The notes below the pieces were generated by a model. That model ran no database searches, was not told the DNA's origin, and saw only the letters and a list, made by a program, of their open reading frames with translations. Made by a program: the position numbers and the translations under genes. 64,000 bases of DNA from Macrothele yani (lineage: Eukaryota > Arthropoda > Arachnida > Araneae > Macrothelidae): NCBI GenBank assembly GCA_039090855.1, contig CM076990.1:202125232-202189231 (forward strand), in the 5' to 3' direction. This document shows, one piece after another, positions 22,739 to 34,588 of the stretch (the stretch's first letter is position 1; each line of letters starts with the position of its first letter).

Positions 22739-22975
22739 ACACCAGTGGTGTCACTGATTCTCCTATTTTTACTTACCTAATAATTTTGAGGCTTTTCCTG
22801 TAACCAGATGTTATTTCAGTTTAAATTTTATCCATAGTGAAAAAGTAAATGTCACCTTTTGCTTGTCCCTAAAGGAGAGGGGAGAACAGCAACTGATGAG
22901 GGAGATTTCATTACTAAGGTAGAAGATTTACAAAGAAATTTGCAAGATTCCCTAAATAGATCATCCACAACACTC

Positions 22976-23148
22976 ATGATAATTAACACAGCAATCAGTC
23001 ATCACTGAATTGACTGTAATTACTGTTTCACACATGAAATCAATCACATCAGAAAACTTGAAAACTCTGATGTGATTGATTTCACGTGTGAAACAGTAAT
23101 TACATACAGTCAATTCAGCAATGACTGTTTGCTGTGTTAATTATCATG
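22976..23148. repeat. ~170-bp foldback hairpin
   Basis: The left arm 'catgataattaacacagcaa' (22976) through 'tgaaatcaatcacatcagaa' is matched by its complement ending 'ttgctgtgttaattatcatg' near 23148. Arms are ~80 nt and the loop is under 15 nt. The right arm abuts the second copy of the 215-bp direct duplication. Confidence 0.88.
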
Positions 23149-23358
23149 ACGATCAATCTATATAGCATAGCCATCAACTTTCCAATAATAAAAATAAAAT
23201 ACCTCTGCATCGCAGCAGTTTCACTTCGTTCATATTTTCATGAAATCAATTTTCTTGAATATAAGTTTAAAGAGAAGAAACAAGAAAATTTTAGTTTCTC
23301 TATGCAGATCCTTCATGATGCACCTTGCAATCTCTCCCCATTAATATTCTTCATGCAG
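23149..23358 (+). repeat. Direct duplication, right copy
   Basis: Second copy of the block at 22003-22222, nearly identical, starting directly beside the hairpin's right arm. Confidence 0.88.
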
Positions 23359-23859
23359 CCACATATTATGAGAAGAATATTTCTTCCATTATGTACTCAC
23401 AACACTGTTTAACACCAATTCTATGCGTGGGATCATCTGAATGCCATTAATACTTTTTCCCTAAAAGGGCACAGCAGCCCTGCCATTATAATATGGCCAA
23501 CTATCTCACAAATTGAGCACTCTTTATCACTGCTTTCATTTCTCTGAAGTTCACTTGTCAGAGGGCTGGAAATTATTATTTTCATTATCTGAAGTGTGCT
23601 GCCATATCTTGAGGATATTCAGACTTATTTATTGTTATTAATTTTCAATTTGATGATTAACATTGATGGCACTGGCAGAATTTAGTACATACATACATAC
23701 ATATTATTAAGCTGTTCTCTGAGATTCAAAGGTTAGCTCCACAAAGAAATACAAACTACCAGATAAATTTCTAACTGATTATTTACATACAGTTGCCGTA
23801 TCAACTTCCCCATTTACAGTGATCTTAACACACAACTGGGGCTTCGCTGACACCCATCA

Positions 23860-24400
23860 CATGATGTACACAAGACCTTCTATACTTCCTACTCATAATC
23901 TTTTTCCCATACAGACACTCCTGAATCTGATCCTCCCATAACTTCTTGGTCTTCCTCTGCCTTTTCGTCTTACGACTTGAGGTAAAAAAAAATTCTTAGT
24001 AAGCATCTCATCACTTATTCTTTCAACATGGCCAAACCACCGAAGAATATTAGTCTCCACCTTGCTAAAACAGTTTCCTTCACATTACACAACTGCAACA
24101 CATCCAAAACATGTCTTGCCACAAACCCCCATAAGTAATGCATTTCTCCAGCACACAAACAACTCCTGTTTCTTCTGTAGTACCCAGGTTGCACTGCCAT
24201 ACATCAGAGTAGGAACAGTCACACTTTCATATACAGTCATGCAAGACTCTCTTGAGAACCCATCATTCCTGTGAAAACCTCCCAAGGCAGCCATGACTTT
24301 CAATGAAGAATTCACTCGCCTACTAGTTTCACCATCCAATTTGTTCTCTCTGCCAAACATGCTTCCTGAATACACAAACTTATTCACCTAGTCAATTACT
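23860..24400 (-). pseudogene. LINE reverse transcriptase C-terminal remnant
   Basis: Minus-strand frame 24387-24085 reads MNKFVYSGSMFGRENKLDGE, then SRRVNSSLKVMAALGGFHRN, RMTVYESV-like SCMTVYESVTVPTLMYGSAT and WVLQKKQE. This is the post-RT 'YLGS...VPTLLYGSE-W' region of non-LTR elements. It continues in shifted frames to ETVLARWRL...FGGLAML (24200-24015, degenerate 'LRWFGHVERM') and to basic residues near 23960. The RT core is absent; the copy is 5'-truncated and frameshifted. It differs from the RTE copies in the window; clade not assigned. Confidence 0.75.
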
Positions 24401-24706
24401 GTGCCATTTAGACTTATATTAACATTCAGTACTACCAGTTCCTCGCTCAAAAACCATAACTTTGGTTTTTCCCTTAAGGGTATGAATACAGTTAATAAAT
24501 ATATGAATATCATGAATATGAGGGTAAACAGAAATCAGGAGCTGCAGGTTCAGTTCCTGTTCTGTGTGGTGTAATCTGAATGTTAGTTGAACAGCACACA
24601 CAACAGTTGTTGATGGCATTTCTGTTCTAAAAGAACTTTTCATATGCCACATCACATGGCCATGATCATTTCAAATTCAAAACACACAAATGGAAGATCA
24701 ATCCTG

Positions 24707-26103
24707 CAGTGGTGCAGAAAATGTCCAGGGCCCAATATTTCCCCAGAACACATTTTTTTTGGTCTGAAATTTCCCCCAAAACTGTAGCGGATTTTCATAC
24801 AAGTTTAGACGATTATTTTTTATTAGAGTACATTTCAATGATCAAGAACTTTCCTTAAAGCCTATTATTTAAAAATTAAAAAAAAAAAATTAATATTTAT
24901 TCCAATGAATAACTAGCTTTTTTTCACAAAAAAGATTGTCCTTTTTTTTTTTTTTTTTACGCACGATAGATTTAGTGCACCAGGTGAATCTCTAGCAGGT
25001 GAAAGTTTCCGCCGAACAGGAATAGGCGAATCAAGAATTCTTTCCTTGCCTAAAATGGTGGAACCCATTAATTTTTGACGTAAGAGGAATAGGCAAAACA
25101 AGAGTAGGCAAACCAAGAAGTTTGCTCCAGGTGAATCCCTCCCCTATATAGCAAGTGAAAGTTTCAGGCGAGACAGGAATAGGCGAATCAAGAATTCTTT
25201 CCTCGCATAAAATAGCGGAACCCATTAACTTTCGACTTACGAAGAATAGGCGAATCAAGAAGTAACCCGGGGCACAGAGGCTGAAAAATAAGCAGCTAAC
25301 AAATTCTGTAATTAACTATAATTTATTTATTTCTAGCATTCCAGGCATATAATTGTGCCAGATAATTTTACCGAATGTAATTTAGATTTGACTAATCTGC
25401 AAAATGCATGATTTAATAATTTGCAAAATGCATGGGTCATTCGCTTTAAAATATCCGGAACTCCCAATAATTTTTCAAATCGGCACCTATGACATATTCA
25501 CTGCCATTATTATTATTATTTTTTTTTGTATTGTAGGTTTGACGATCACCTACAGCAACTCAGTGGGCTATAAGCAGTCGCCCGTCCCTAATTTAGGGCC
25601 ATTGGTTCCAGGGAAGGGCGAGAGCCAGCACCAAGAGACAAACACAACACCTATGCCTCAATAGGATTCGAACCTGGACCCATCTCGGACGAATGATCAG
25701 AAGCCATCGCATAGACCACTGTGCCACTGGGGTGGCCCATGAGTTTCGGAAACGTTTATTAGCGTGACTAGTGGTTGCGTCGTACTTGTTACTCGCGCCA
25801 CGCTGTCTCCACCTTGGCATTAGTAAAGTCGTTTAGGCTCGGTGAATCATTTGCGTGTGGCAGTTAGCAGTACGTCACAGCCCTCATAACCTTTTGTATT
25901 CATATCGACACATTTTTCAAAATGATTTCCTGATTACCATGAAGTAAATTATTCCTATTTTTCACGCTGTATTCGTTGTTAATAAGTCAATTTTTCGTTT
26001 TGTTATTACTACCATTATTTTACCCCCGGGCAAAAGTTTCCCCAGAGCTGCTTTAATTTCCCCCGAACCTTGTTCGCGCGTTCGAACATTTTCTGCACCC
26101 CTG
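24707..26103. mobile_element. Non-autonomous hAT element with perfect 8-bp TSD (copy 2)
   Basis: Ends 'cagtggtgcagaaaatgtcc' and, inverted, 'ttctgcacccctg'. The 8-bp caatcctg lies on both sides (24699-24706, 26104-26111). The sequence tracks copy 1 throughout, including the SINE. It carries two units of the internal 'caggtgaatctc...ggcgaatcaagaa' repeat (about 24975-25090 and 25128-25262), where copy 1 has one. Non-coding. Confidence 0.93.
25514..25738 (-). mobile_element. tRNA-derived SINE inside hAT element (copy 2)
   Basis: Antisense SINE at the equivalent position to 21381-21601, with the same flanking 'ggcacctatgacatattc' and the same T-rich junction. Minus-strand B box 'ggttcgaatcct', body 'ccctaaattaggg'. 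Confidence 0.88.
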
Positions 26104-26587
26104 CAATCCTGTAATGTGTTAATCAGTACCATATATACACACATATCGATATATAAATGAGAGAAAGTCAGAAAATTATTACCCTCCACTGCTTTCAAAG
26201 TGGAGCGTCAAATTACATGCGGGTCAGGACGAAGTAGGGCTGGACTTTTGAAGTGTTACATGAATTGTCTTGAATTTATGTGTGTGCCGGTGAGTTTGAT
26301 TGTGTGTTGACCGCAGATGTGTTACTATGCGATAGTTTTTACCTTCTGCCAGTTATAACTTCAGCGTGTCCTCCAACTTGGGGGGGGGGCACAGCTATAT
26401 GCAATAAGTGGCAGGCATGATTATTCTACTTTAAGACAGAGAGAAAAGGCACTCCTTCCATCAACCAACAGCATACATGCACAACAAACAAAAGGAGACA
26501 TTGATTTCCCACCAAAGAAGGAAACTATGATTACAGATATTTTTTCTATTCCATTCAATGTATTTTACTTGTGTTCATTGAAATATA

Positions 26588-27865
26588 CACTGAAGTGCCA
26601 GAAAAACTGGTACACCAGTCTAATACCTGGAGGGAGCACAGGACTGCAGAAATATGATGGGGCATGGACTCCACTAGCTTCTGGAAATATGCTGTAGGCA
26701 AAGCACACCATACTTCATGCAGAGCGTTCCACAATTAGGGTGTATTCCAAGGTCTCGGATTCCTGTGTTCGACAGCGCGTTGCATGGCATCCCAAATGCG
26801 TTCGACAGCGCGTTGCATGGCATCCCAAATGCGTTCGATAGCGCATTGCATGTCATCCCAAATGTGTTCTATCACGTTCAGATCTGGGGACTTGGGGGAA
26901 ATGGCAACACCCCAAACTCAGATGAGTGCTCCTCTAACCATAATGTAGCGTCCCGACACTTGTGTGGAGGTGCCTTGCCCTGTTGGAACAGGCCCTAATC
27001 CATCAGCATGAATGCAGGACATGAATGGGAGTACCTCGTCAGAAAGGATGCGCACATAGCGTTGGCCAGTCACAGACATTTGTAGACATACCAGGGGTCC
27101 CAGTGAAGTCCAGCTAAACACACCCCATACCATTACAGACCTCCACCAGCCGGTACAGCTCCCTGTTGACAGGTGGGATCCATGGCTTCATGGGATTTGC
27201 GCCACACATGAATCTTTCCATCTGCCCGATACAGTTGAAAACGCGACTCGTCAGACCAGGCTACTTGTTTCCAGTCATGAAGTGTCCAGTGGCAGTGTTG
27301 CCGTGCCCAGGTGAAGCGCATAGCTCTGTGTCGTGCACCCATCAAAGGGACTCGAGTTGGACGTCGGCTCCCAAAGCCCATATCGTGCAGGGTACGTTGC
27401 ACAGTCCGGAAGCTGATGCTTGTTGAGGATCAAGCATCGAATTTTGCTGATACCTGCAAGAGTGTAGCACGCCTATCGCATGAAACAATTCTTGACAGCC
27501 GACGATAGTCACGTTCACCCAATGTCTTTTTACGGCCACACTGGCATCATAGGTTGGAGGTTTTGCCGGAATTCTTGTAGTCATGGTACACCCTTGCAAT
27601 GGTCGTCCGTGAAAGTCCGAACTTCGTTTCTACCTACCTCCGAAATACTATGGTCCATCTCACGAGCGCCAACTATGACACCACGTTGAAAATCGCTTAA
27701 ATCGTTATTTCTTGTCATTCTCATGCTGAAAACAGCTCTGAAAGCTGGCAATGATGTCTATCGCTTTATACACGCACTGGCGGACGCAACCGAGTACGCG
27801 CATAGGTGACGTTGCTATGTATTTTGCATAAGCTCATCTGTACTAGTTTTTCTGGCACTTCAGCG
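26588..27865 (-). mobile_element. Tc1-like transposon (copy c)
   Basis: Inverted ends 'actgaagtgccagaaaaact' (26589) and complement of 'agtttttctggcacttcag' (27845-27863). TA precedes the left end; the right flank reads CA. It contains a full-length but broken minus-strand transposase and an in-frame 33-bp triplication in its C-terminal part. It belongs to a family distinct from copies a, d, e and f, judged by its termini. Confidence 0.9.
26674..27710 (-). pseudogene. Tc1-like transposase (copy c), catalytic Asp lost, 33-bp triplication
   Basis: Pieces in order on the minus strand: N-terminal helix-turn-helix region 27720-27430 in several frames; 27402-27133 with the basic GSRRPTRVPLMGARHRAMRF linker and VAWSDESRFQLYRADG (first catalytic Asp kept); 27133-26918 with MVWGVFSWTSLGPLVCLQMS. 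The second catalytic motif, normally QQDNAPPHK, reads QQGKAPPHK near 26990, so Asp is replaced by Gly. Downstream (26769-26867) an 11-codon segment, WDAMQRAVERI, is present three times in frame where related transposases have it once. Non-functional. Confidence 0.85.
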
Positions 27866-27878
27866 CATATGCATTCTT

Positions 27879-27914
<36 letters not shown>

Positions 27915-28622
27915 ATTTTGCGTTTTACTATTAGTATCACGTAGTGATACAAGGAGAGTCATGGTCTCAAACACACACAAATCCCCGACAACTGCAGTGG
28001 TAGAATTCACATAACATTTCAAAATTACTTCCAAAATTAGAAAAAATAATTACGAATTCTTTTTTTCACAAAGAGCAGGATTCCTACAGCAATAAATGCA
28101 CCTAATATGATAAGTGCAAAACCTAATCCCACTTCAAATTGAGACCCTGGAATTTCTTGCTTCCAAACATGAATTAATCCCCTAATTATTTCCCTGTGGG
28201 ATAGCAGCACCCTATCTTTAGAACTGTACGCTCAATCAGTCAGACACACGATAAATCCTTGTCTGTTGGGGAGAGACACAACCAATCACACATCTCTCCT
28301 CTCCTGAGTTTTCACAGCAAGTATGAGCATCACCTGGCCTTGCTCTCCCAGTTGTGTCGGCACTATGGAAGAGAAAAGACACAGATGGTAAGTTAAAAAA
28401 GGCCGACATTGGCCTCATTACTTTTCGAATGAAAGAATTCTGGAACACAATTTCACCAGAAATGGTTATAGTCTTTCAAAAAATGCTGCATAAATAATGT
28501 CATGGATGTTACAGAAGTTATTTGGTAACTTCAACAGTGAATCGTACTTCAAAGGTTTTTACAGAAGATAATGTCAGAAATTCGCATAATTCATTTCAAC
28601 AAATATGTTTACCAAAATCTAG
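27866..28622. other. Unclassified intron with A-run
   Basis: An A-run of about 32 (27879-27911) is followed by non-coding sequence. A segment at 28230-28450 has unusually balanced composition and a 70-codon frame, but matches nothing I recognise. No transposon ends found. Confidence 0.4.
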
Positions 28623-28642
28623 AAATTTAAGGGTGGCTTATA

Positions 28643-29866
28643 CACTGAGTGACCACTTTATTATGACCACCCCCTCAGTACTTCGTTGGGCCACCTTTTC
28701 CCTTTAATACTGTGTCGATTCTTCGTGGCATGGACTCCACGAGATGTTGATAGGTGGTTTGTGGAATCTGAGACCAAGCTTGATGAATAGCACTTTCCAG
28801 GAGTGTGAGATTACAGGGTTGTGGATCCAGCTGTCTGATGGCTCGTTCAACTTCATCCCACAAATTCTCAATGGGGTTGGGATCTGGAGATTGTGGGGGC
28901 CATCTAAGCTAAGTAAACTCAACGGCATGTTCCTGAAACCAATCCTGTACAATACGAGCACTATGGCAGGATGCATTATCTTGTTGAAAGTAACCATCGC
29001 CATTGGGATAAACCATCCACATGACAGGATGTACTTGGTCCACAACAATGTTTAGCTATGATGTGCCAATCAGACGTTGATCAACACGAATTAAAGGGCC
29101 CATAGCATGCCAGGAAAACATTCCCCAAACCATAACGTTGCCTCCACCAGCTTGAAGGGTTGTAGCAATGCATTTGAGGTCCATGCTTTCGTGCTGTTTC
29201 TGCCAAATTTTCACTCGGCCATCGGCATGGTGCAACTGAAAACGTGATTCTTCAGACCACATAATTTGTTTCCAATTATCGACTGTCCAATCCTTGTGCT
29301 CCTGTGCAAACTGGAGACGTTTTCTCTTGTTAACTGCAGACAGCAAAGGTGTTCGAACAGGCCTTTGGCTGCCATATCCCATCTGATGCAGTGTATGGTG
29401 AACAGTGCATGCAGAGATCATTTGAGGGGGATCCTTGATTAAGATGGTCTGTAATTTGCTGCACTGTTGCCCTTCTGTTGTCTGTTACCAGTCTGGAAAC
29501 TGTCCGTTGCGCCCGAGCAGTCACTAGTCAATGACGGCCACACGTTGCACGTAGAGACCCAGTTTTTTGGCTGACAGTCCAGTCTTTAAACACTTTAACA
29601 ACAGCTGCTTTGGAACATTTCACGAATGCGGCGGTTTCGGTGATACTCGCTTCATGGCTCCGAATTCCTACAATCATCCTACGTTGAAAGTCCGTCAAAT
29701 CGCATTTTTTTTACCCATCTCGTCACCCAAAAATCACTTCTACTACTGTCGCAAGCACTAAGCTTTCCCTTTTTACACTAGCCTCACCCTTCGGCGGCAA
29801 CAGCGTGCATCCATAGCTCATTTGCTTAAAACTGTCAGGTGGTCATAATAAAGTGGCCACTCAGTG
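28643..29866 (-). mobile_element. Tc1-like transposon (copy d)
   Basis: Flanked by TA (28641-28642, 29867-29868). Inverted ends 'cactgagtgaccactttatt' and complement of 'aataaagtggccactcagtg'. A minus-strand transposase spans most of it. 1,224 bp. Confidence 0.94.
28675..29730 (-). pseudogene. Tc1-like transposase (copy d), frameshifted
   Basis: Minus strand: 29524-29330 carries the N-terminal region (MTARAQRTVSRLVTDNRRAT and QQITDHLNQG). 29421-29056 carries TLHQMGYGSQRPVRTPLLSA and IMWSEESRFQLHHADGR, where the first catalytic residue is Glu-Glu instead of Asp-Glu, then MVWGMFSWHAMGPLI. 29048-28675 in two frames carries the catalytic C-terminus, ending LKGKGGPTKY, the usual Tc1 terminus. At least three frameshifts; inactive. 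Confidence 0.85.
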
Positions 29867-29938
29867 TATACGCAGGTCAAGGTTTTCTCCCAAAGTTTTA
29901 TGGGGGAAAATCTTGACCTGCTTATATAAGCCACCCTT

Positions 29939-30290
29939 AAATTTCTTATTGTATGCAGGTCAAGGTCCCCCCCCCCTCCCAATTTTTAGCTGTTGAAGTA
30001 GGAGACACCTTTTATGTGAGGATATACAGCATGGGCCAAAGTAAACTAAATCTCCACGACTGAACTTTTACGAGTGCACATAGATATAATTTCTCGCGGG
30101 AGTGGGGGGCTATAGTGACATACATGAATATAAAATTTGAAGAAATGTACATAAATCGTGTAACGTACTATAGTGATGTACAGAAATCTAAAATTTGAAT
30201 AATATACCTATAAAATTGTCTTTTCTTTGAAAAAAGTACAAATGGACTCTATTTCAGGGTTTTTGCACTGCATGGAACTCCCAAAAAGGT
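29939..30290. other. Unclassified sequence with C-run
   Basis: Contains 'gcaggtcaaggtcccccccc' near 29957, a further half-copy of the foldback arm 'cgcaggtcaaggt', and a diverged direct repeat 'tatagtgacatacatgaata' (30112) / 'tatagtgatgtacagaaatc' (30170). No coding potential seen. Confidence 0.45.
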
Positions 30291-30356
30291 AATGAAGGCT
30301 CAATTATACAAATGTTTATGTTATACAAATATGCAACTTGCAACACAACTTACTAG

Positions 30357-33092
30357 TCAGGACTTGAAAACCTGCTTTATACTTGGCTGGATTGTGACTT
30401 TTTTGGTCTGCACTTTTTGTTCTGCTATCTTTCTTTTAGCTGGAACTGGCATGCTTACCAACATAGAAGAGTGACTGTTTTCACCTCTCGTGGGTTTACA
30501 GAATGCCTTATATATTGGCAAGTTTTTTGTCTTATTTATTGATGATGTTTTCAATTTTGCACTCATTTTTGTTTGTTCACTTTTTTCTTGAGGTTTAAGA
30601 CTTTGGGAAATTGTTTTTTTAGGAGGCTGAGACTTAGATTTGTATGACTGGTTTACCCTCTTTTCTTCCTCCAGTTTTTCTTATAGTTTTGGTTGTGGCA
30701 TAAGTTTGCAAGCATTTTCTTTGCTCCTCAACAGCATTTAATTTTTCGCTTTTGGAATGTTTTTGGTATTCAATATTATGCATTGAGACAAGATTTTCAC
30801 ACTTCATCCGATACTTCAAGTTTTGTTGCTTTAGTACTGTAACTCTTCAGCATATGTTTTACACTAGATACAGCTTCATAATTGTACATCTTCAACCTTG
30901 ATCTGTCACAGGTGATGATATCATCAATTATGTTAAATGAACTTTCAACAATGGGGCCAGAAAATATTCTTAAAAGTGCTTTCACCAGCCTTGCTATCAT
31001 CTTACAACGGGGACCACCAACATCTGAATCCAAAGTCACATCCTGCAAGGAAAAAATTAAAGACCACCAATCGACATCTATTCTGTAGTTTCTATTATTC
31101 TCTATCAAATTCATGGTTTGCATTCGGTCAACATCAGAATCGACTGCCAGCATTTTCACCTCCTCTTGAAGTTTGTCAAGGCTTGCTGCAGAAATGACAT
31201 TTGGCAATGACTTGGCCAAAAAATGGAAAGCTGCAAGTGTTGAGGTTTCTTTGCGTTGCGAAGGATGAAGTGCAGAGAGACTTATAAGGATTTTGTTTCG
31301 AAGTGGCAATTTTTTCTAAAGTGCTTTAGTTGTAGCAATATACGCATCTCTAAGCTTTGTGTAAAATGCTGACACTCATGGACCCATAGATAATGTTGCA
31401 CTTGTGACAAGGGGGCTATATGTACCCACAGAAAAATACTTGTTGCTCAACTGCAAACTCACATCATGCAAATCAAATTGGAGAAATTCATTCACATTTG
31501 TGGGCACACATTTTACTCGGACAAAGGAAGCAACAAATTTTTTCACCAAGCCAAACATTTCCACATGTAAGCAGTGAATAATTGGTTTCTCATGTTGACA
31601 GAACTTGCAAAATTTTTGGAACTTTGGAAGGATTTGCAAGTACAATCCACATATAACTTGCAGTTTAGTCCGGTGATGGAATAACTGAAGCAACATTCGG
31701 TTGAGCCTTTCCGATTGTGATATTGACTGAGACACATGAAACTTCTGCAGGTGAGATTGTACTGATTCAATAGAGCACTTCTGAGCACAGGATACCTTAC
31801 ATGACTTGTAAATGCTTTCAACTGTGTTTTTGTACAACTTCTTTTCTTCAGGATCAAGGAAACTGTAAAAATATGCTGTGAGAGCATTTTTCAGTCTGTT
31901 TACACACTCCACAACTGGCAAAACCTGCAAAAAGTGTGACGGAACTGGCCTAAGAATCCTTAAAAAATTTCACAATTCAGAGACTGCTGCATATCATTAA
32001 ACAGTTGTCTGGCTTTGAGAGATTTTTCAACATAAACAAATATATCCATATAAAACTGCTCAACATCTGAAATAGAACCAAAATAGCTGAAAAATATCTT
32101 TGAAATATTGTGAACAATGTGAACAGAATCACCTCCAATATCAAGCAAATGTGGGTTACCATCATCACCAAATCGCAATAATGTTTCTACTCCTGATTTT
32201 ACACCCCTCATTGTTGCACAGCTATCCATCAAACATGAAGTAACAGAAGAGAGCTCAAAATTATTTTTTGCCAAAATTCTCTTGATTACATTTGATACAT
32301 TTGCAGAATTTGTAAGATTTTCATCTGCTGATCCTAAATGTGTTTGTAATAACTTCTTTTAGTGTCTCATGATAAACTCTTATCATAAAGTTTACAATTT
32401 TTACACAGCTGTTGCTTGTCGCTTCATCAATTACTTAATGGAAAAAAATCCACCACTGGCATGGACAGAATGCTGAAGTTCAGAAAGCATACCTTTTTCT
32501 AAACCATACGTATTAATGTAAGTAGCACTAGCTGCTGAGAGGCTTAGGCTATTCAGTGCAGGTTTATCTTGTCCTAACCTTTGGGCAAAGGCAACTAGTT
32601 CTGGTGCAAGTGAAAAAGGCAAACAATGTTCACTCACGATAGCAGCTGTTACGGCTCTCAGATCAGTATAATTCTGTCACACATACTCTTGCATGCTGCT
32701 CTTTCAGTTGCTTCAGGAAATGTTTGCGTATCAACGGCCACCATAGCCTTCTGATTGTTTTGGATCTTCACTGTGGACCCGAAGAACTTTTTACCATTGT
32801 TCCCATATGACAGTGTTTTTCCACATGACACGCAATAACGATGTCCAGGTTGTCCGGTTTTGTGACACCATTCCAAATACTTGCATCCTTTTTTGTCAGC
32901 TTCGTTTAACCAATCCCATTTCCACTTATTTTTCACACCAGCTTCCAACTGCTTCAACTTCTCAGAGTTATCTTCTGTAATGAATTCCAGTGTTGCAGTG
33001 TACTTAATTGTCTTTTGTCTCACGCACGAATAATAATAAAAAAAAAAACTCACATAAATAAACAGCTCACTTGCAAACACGTGCTGATGCAA
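30357..33092 (-). pseudogene. hAT-family transposase (hAT-1), heavily broken
   Basis: Consecutive minus-strand frames read as one degraded transposase. 33092-32658: N-terminal basic region and a BED-like zinc-finger remnant (GHRYCVSCGKTLSYGNNGKK) whose second His pair is changed. 32637-32431 (FSLAPELVAFAQRLGQDKPAL). 32274-31960 (SVTSCLMDSCATMRGVKSGVE with the catalytic-type Asp). 31930-31376 and 31309-30797, with the C-terminal hATC-like dimerisation region (MIARLVKALLRIFSGPIVES). 30819-30357 add a Lys-rich tail. A GC-rich stretch at 33240-33430 may be its former promoter. Termini not found. Confidence 0.75.
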
Positions 33093-34307
33093 AATGACAA
33101 AACTAGATGATGCATAAATCCGTAATGTTTTCCTTTCAACACATTCTTTGAAGAGTAGTACTTCTTACTAGACTAGCCTAACAACAGCATTGCAACTGCT
33201 TATTAATAAAATGCACAAACAAAGAAATGCAATCCGAAACATAAACACCAACACGCACCAGCGAGGAGAAACAAATAGTTCTTCCTTCCAGACTGGTGTA
33301 CTCCCCTCAGCGCATCGCTGGGTGGTATATCATCTCATGGTCTTCGCAAACTCAACGAGGTGCCGGAGTCCAAAGAGAGCTGAAGGAATTACGTACTGGG
33401 GAACGTCACACGTCTTAGCCCGGTGAGAGAGAACGGAACCCCATCCAAATTTGTTTAAAGATTGATGTGGCACAAATGCGCATAAACGATCTTTCCTCGC
33501 CGCTGTGGTGAATTTATTTTACGTTTTCAGTATTAAAAAAAAAACCAAAAAAAAAAAAAAAAAAAACCAATCTGATTTTTTTTATACAGCAAAGAGTTTG
33601 ATGGAGTCGGAGTGTGTTTGACTGAATGAACAACGGATGACGGAGTTTCCGTCGTACAACGGAATACTTTTACCCATGATATACAGTACTTTTGCCAGCA
33701 AGCAGAAATTCTGTACCTGATGCTAAATGTTATTTTAAGCACATGGAAAAGCAACCACATGCTGAAGACAATTGGCAGAGTTCTTTATTTTCTCATGTAT
33801 CTCACACATAAACAAAAACTGCTGCATCAGGATGTTCAGTATAATCAGAAACAACAATGAGTAAATGCTACCATTTGAACAAACACACTTGTGAAAATCA
33901 ACACACCTACTGATGATGACCAATATTTCATGCTCCTCCAATGACACAGACAGGGGCAACATTGATTTAAAATGCCAAAACAGAAACTATATCTTTCCCA
34001 TTTCCTACTGGTAAGTGCATAAGTTCTGGCCACTTTGGGTTGCCTGGCAAGGAAGCTTTATATTTGGCTTTCAAAGAACAGCACAGGTGGCAGCACTGTG
34101 CAGTTAGTTGGCTGGAACTTCACTGTGATAAAAACAACAGCTTTTTAACAACTGCAAATCATTTAACATACACCATCTGTGATGTTCACATGAGTTTTGA
34201 AAAAGTTTACATTCATCACTGCTAGCTTTTTGTTTGATGTAAAAAAAAAAAAAAAAAGCATGGCTCCAAGTCACATAAAGATGCTTGCATTGCATATGAT
34301 ATGGATG
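33093..34307. other. Intron with GC-rich patch, otherwise unclassified
   Basis: 33240-33430 is GC-rich relative to its surroundings and lies upstream of the hAT-1 frame, consistent with an old transposon promoter. 33531-33565 is an A-run. 33600-34300 shows no recognisable element or exon. Confidence 0.4.
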
Positions 34308-34588
34308 CTGTAAGTCAGCCACGCACAACCCACGGCCTGCGACCTGATTCTATGTGGCCTGCGACCTGATTCTATGTGGCCTGCGAGCACAAAATCCCAG
34401 GGGAGCACAATGCGGAAATTAGTCAAAAATTTAAAGAAAAAAATTAAAAATTGTAGGGACATGAAACTTTTATGGAGTACTGGTGGTACACACATATATA
34501 AAGATATGACAATTTTACAGGGTACACACAAATATGGGATGTGTTTGCAATTCCATTCGCAACTAATACTTAAAAGGCATCTGTCAAT

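Larger units (their letters stand above)
28623..29938. repeat. Foldback hairpin element split by a Tc1 insertion
   Basis: 28623-28642 'aaatttaagggtggcttata' is the missing outer part of the left arm of a palindrome that resumes after the Tc1-like element at 29867 ('tacgcaggtcaaggttttct') and returns as 'gaaaatcttgacctgcttat' plus 'ataagccacccttaaattt', ending near 29938. Joining across the Tc1 gives a ~95-bp near-perfect hairpin. The Tc1 inserted at the TA inside 'cttatatacg'. Confidence 0.85.

Noticed and set aside
22003..23358. LTR retrotransposon from the 215-bp direct repeats
   Set aside because: No TG...CA ends, primer-binding site, polypurine tract or coding between the copies.
27879..27911. 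A-run as tail of a processed pseudogene
   Set aside because: Long A or T runs are common throughout the window, and no coding or SINE sequence precedes this one in the right orientation.
28236..28448. 70-codon frame of balanced composition as an exon
   Set aside because: No ARID4 or other protein similarity recognised and no convincing splice sites; the ARID4 exon chain B-C is already complete across it.
30357..33092. A domesticated hAT-derived host gene
   Set aside because: Many frameshifts and stops and altered zinc-finger ligands show neutral decay; no splice-site pattern joins the pieces.
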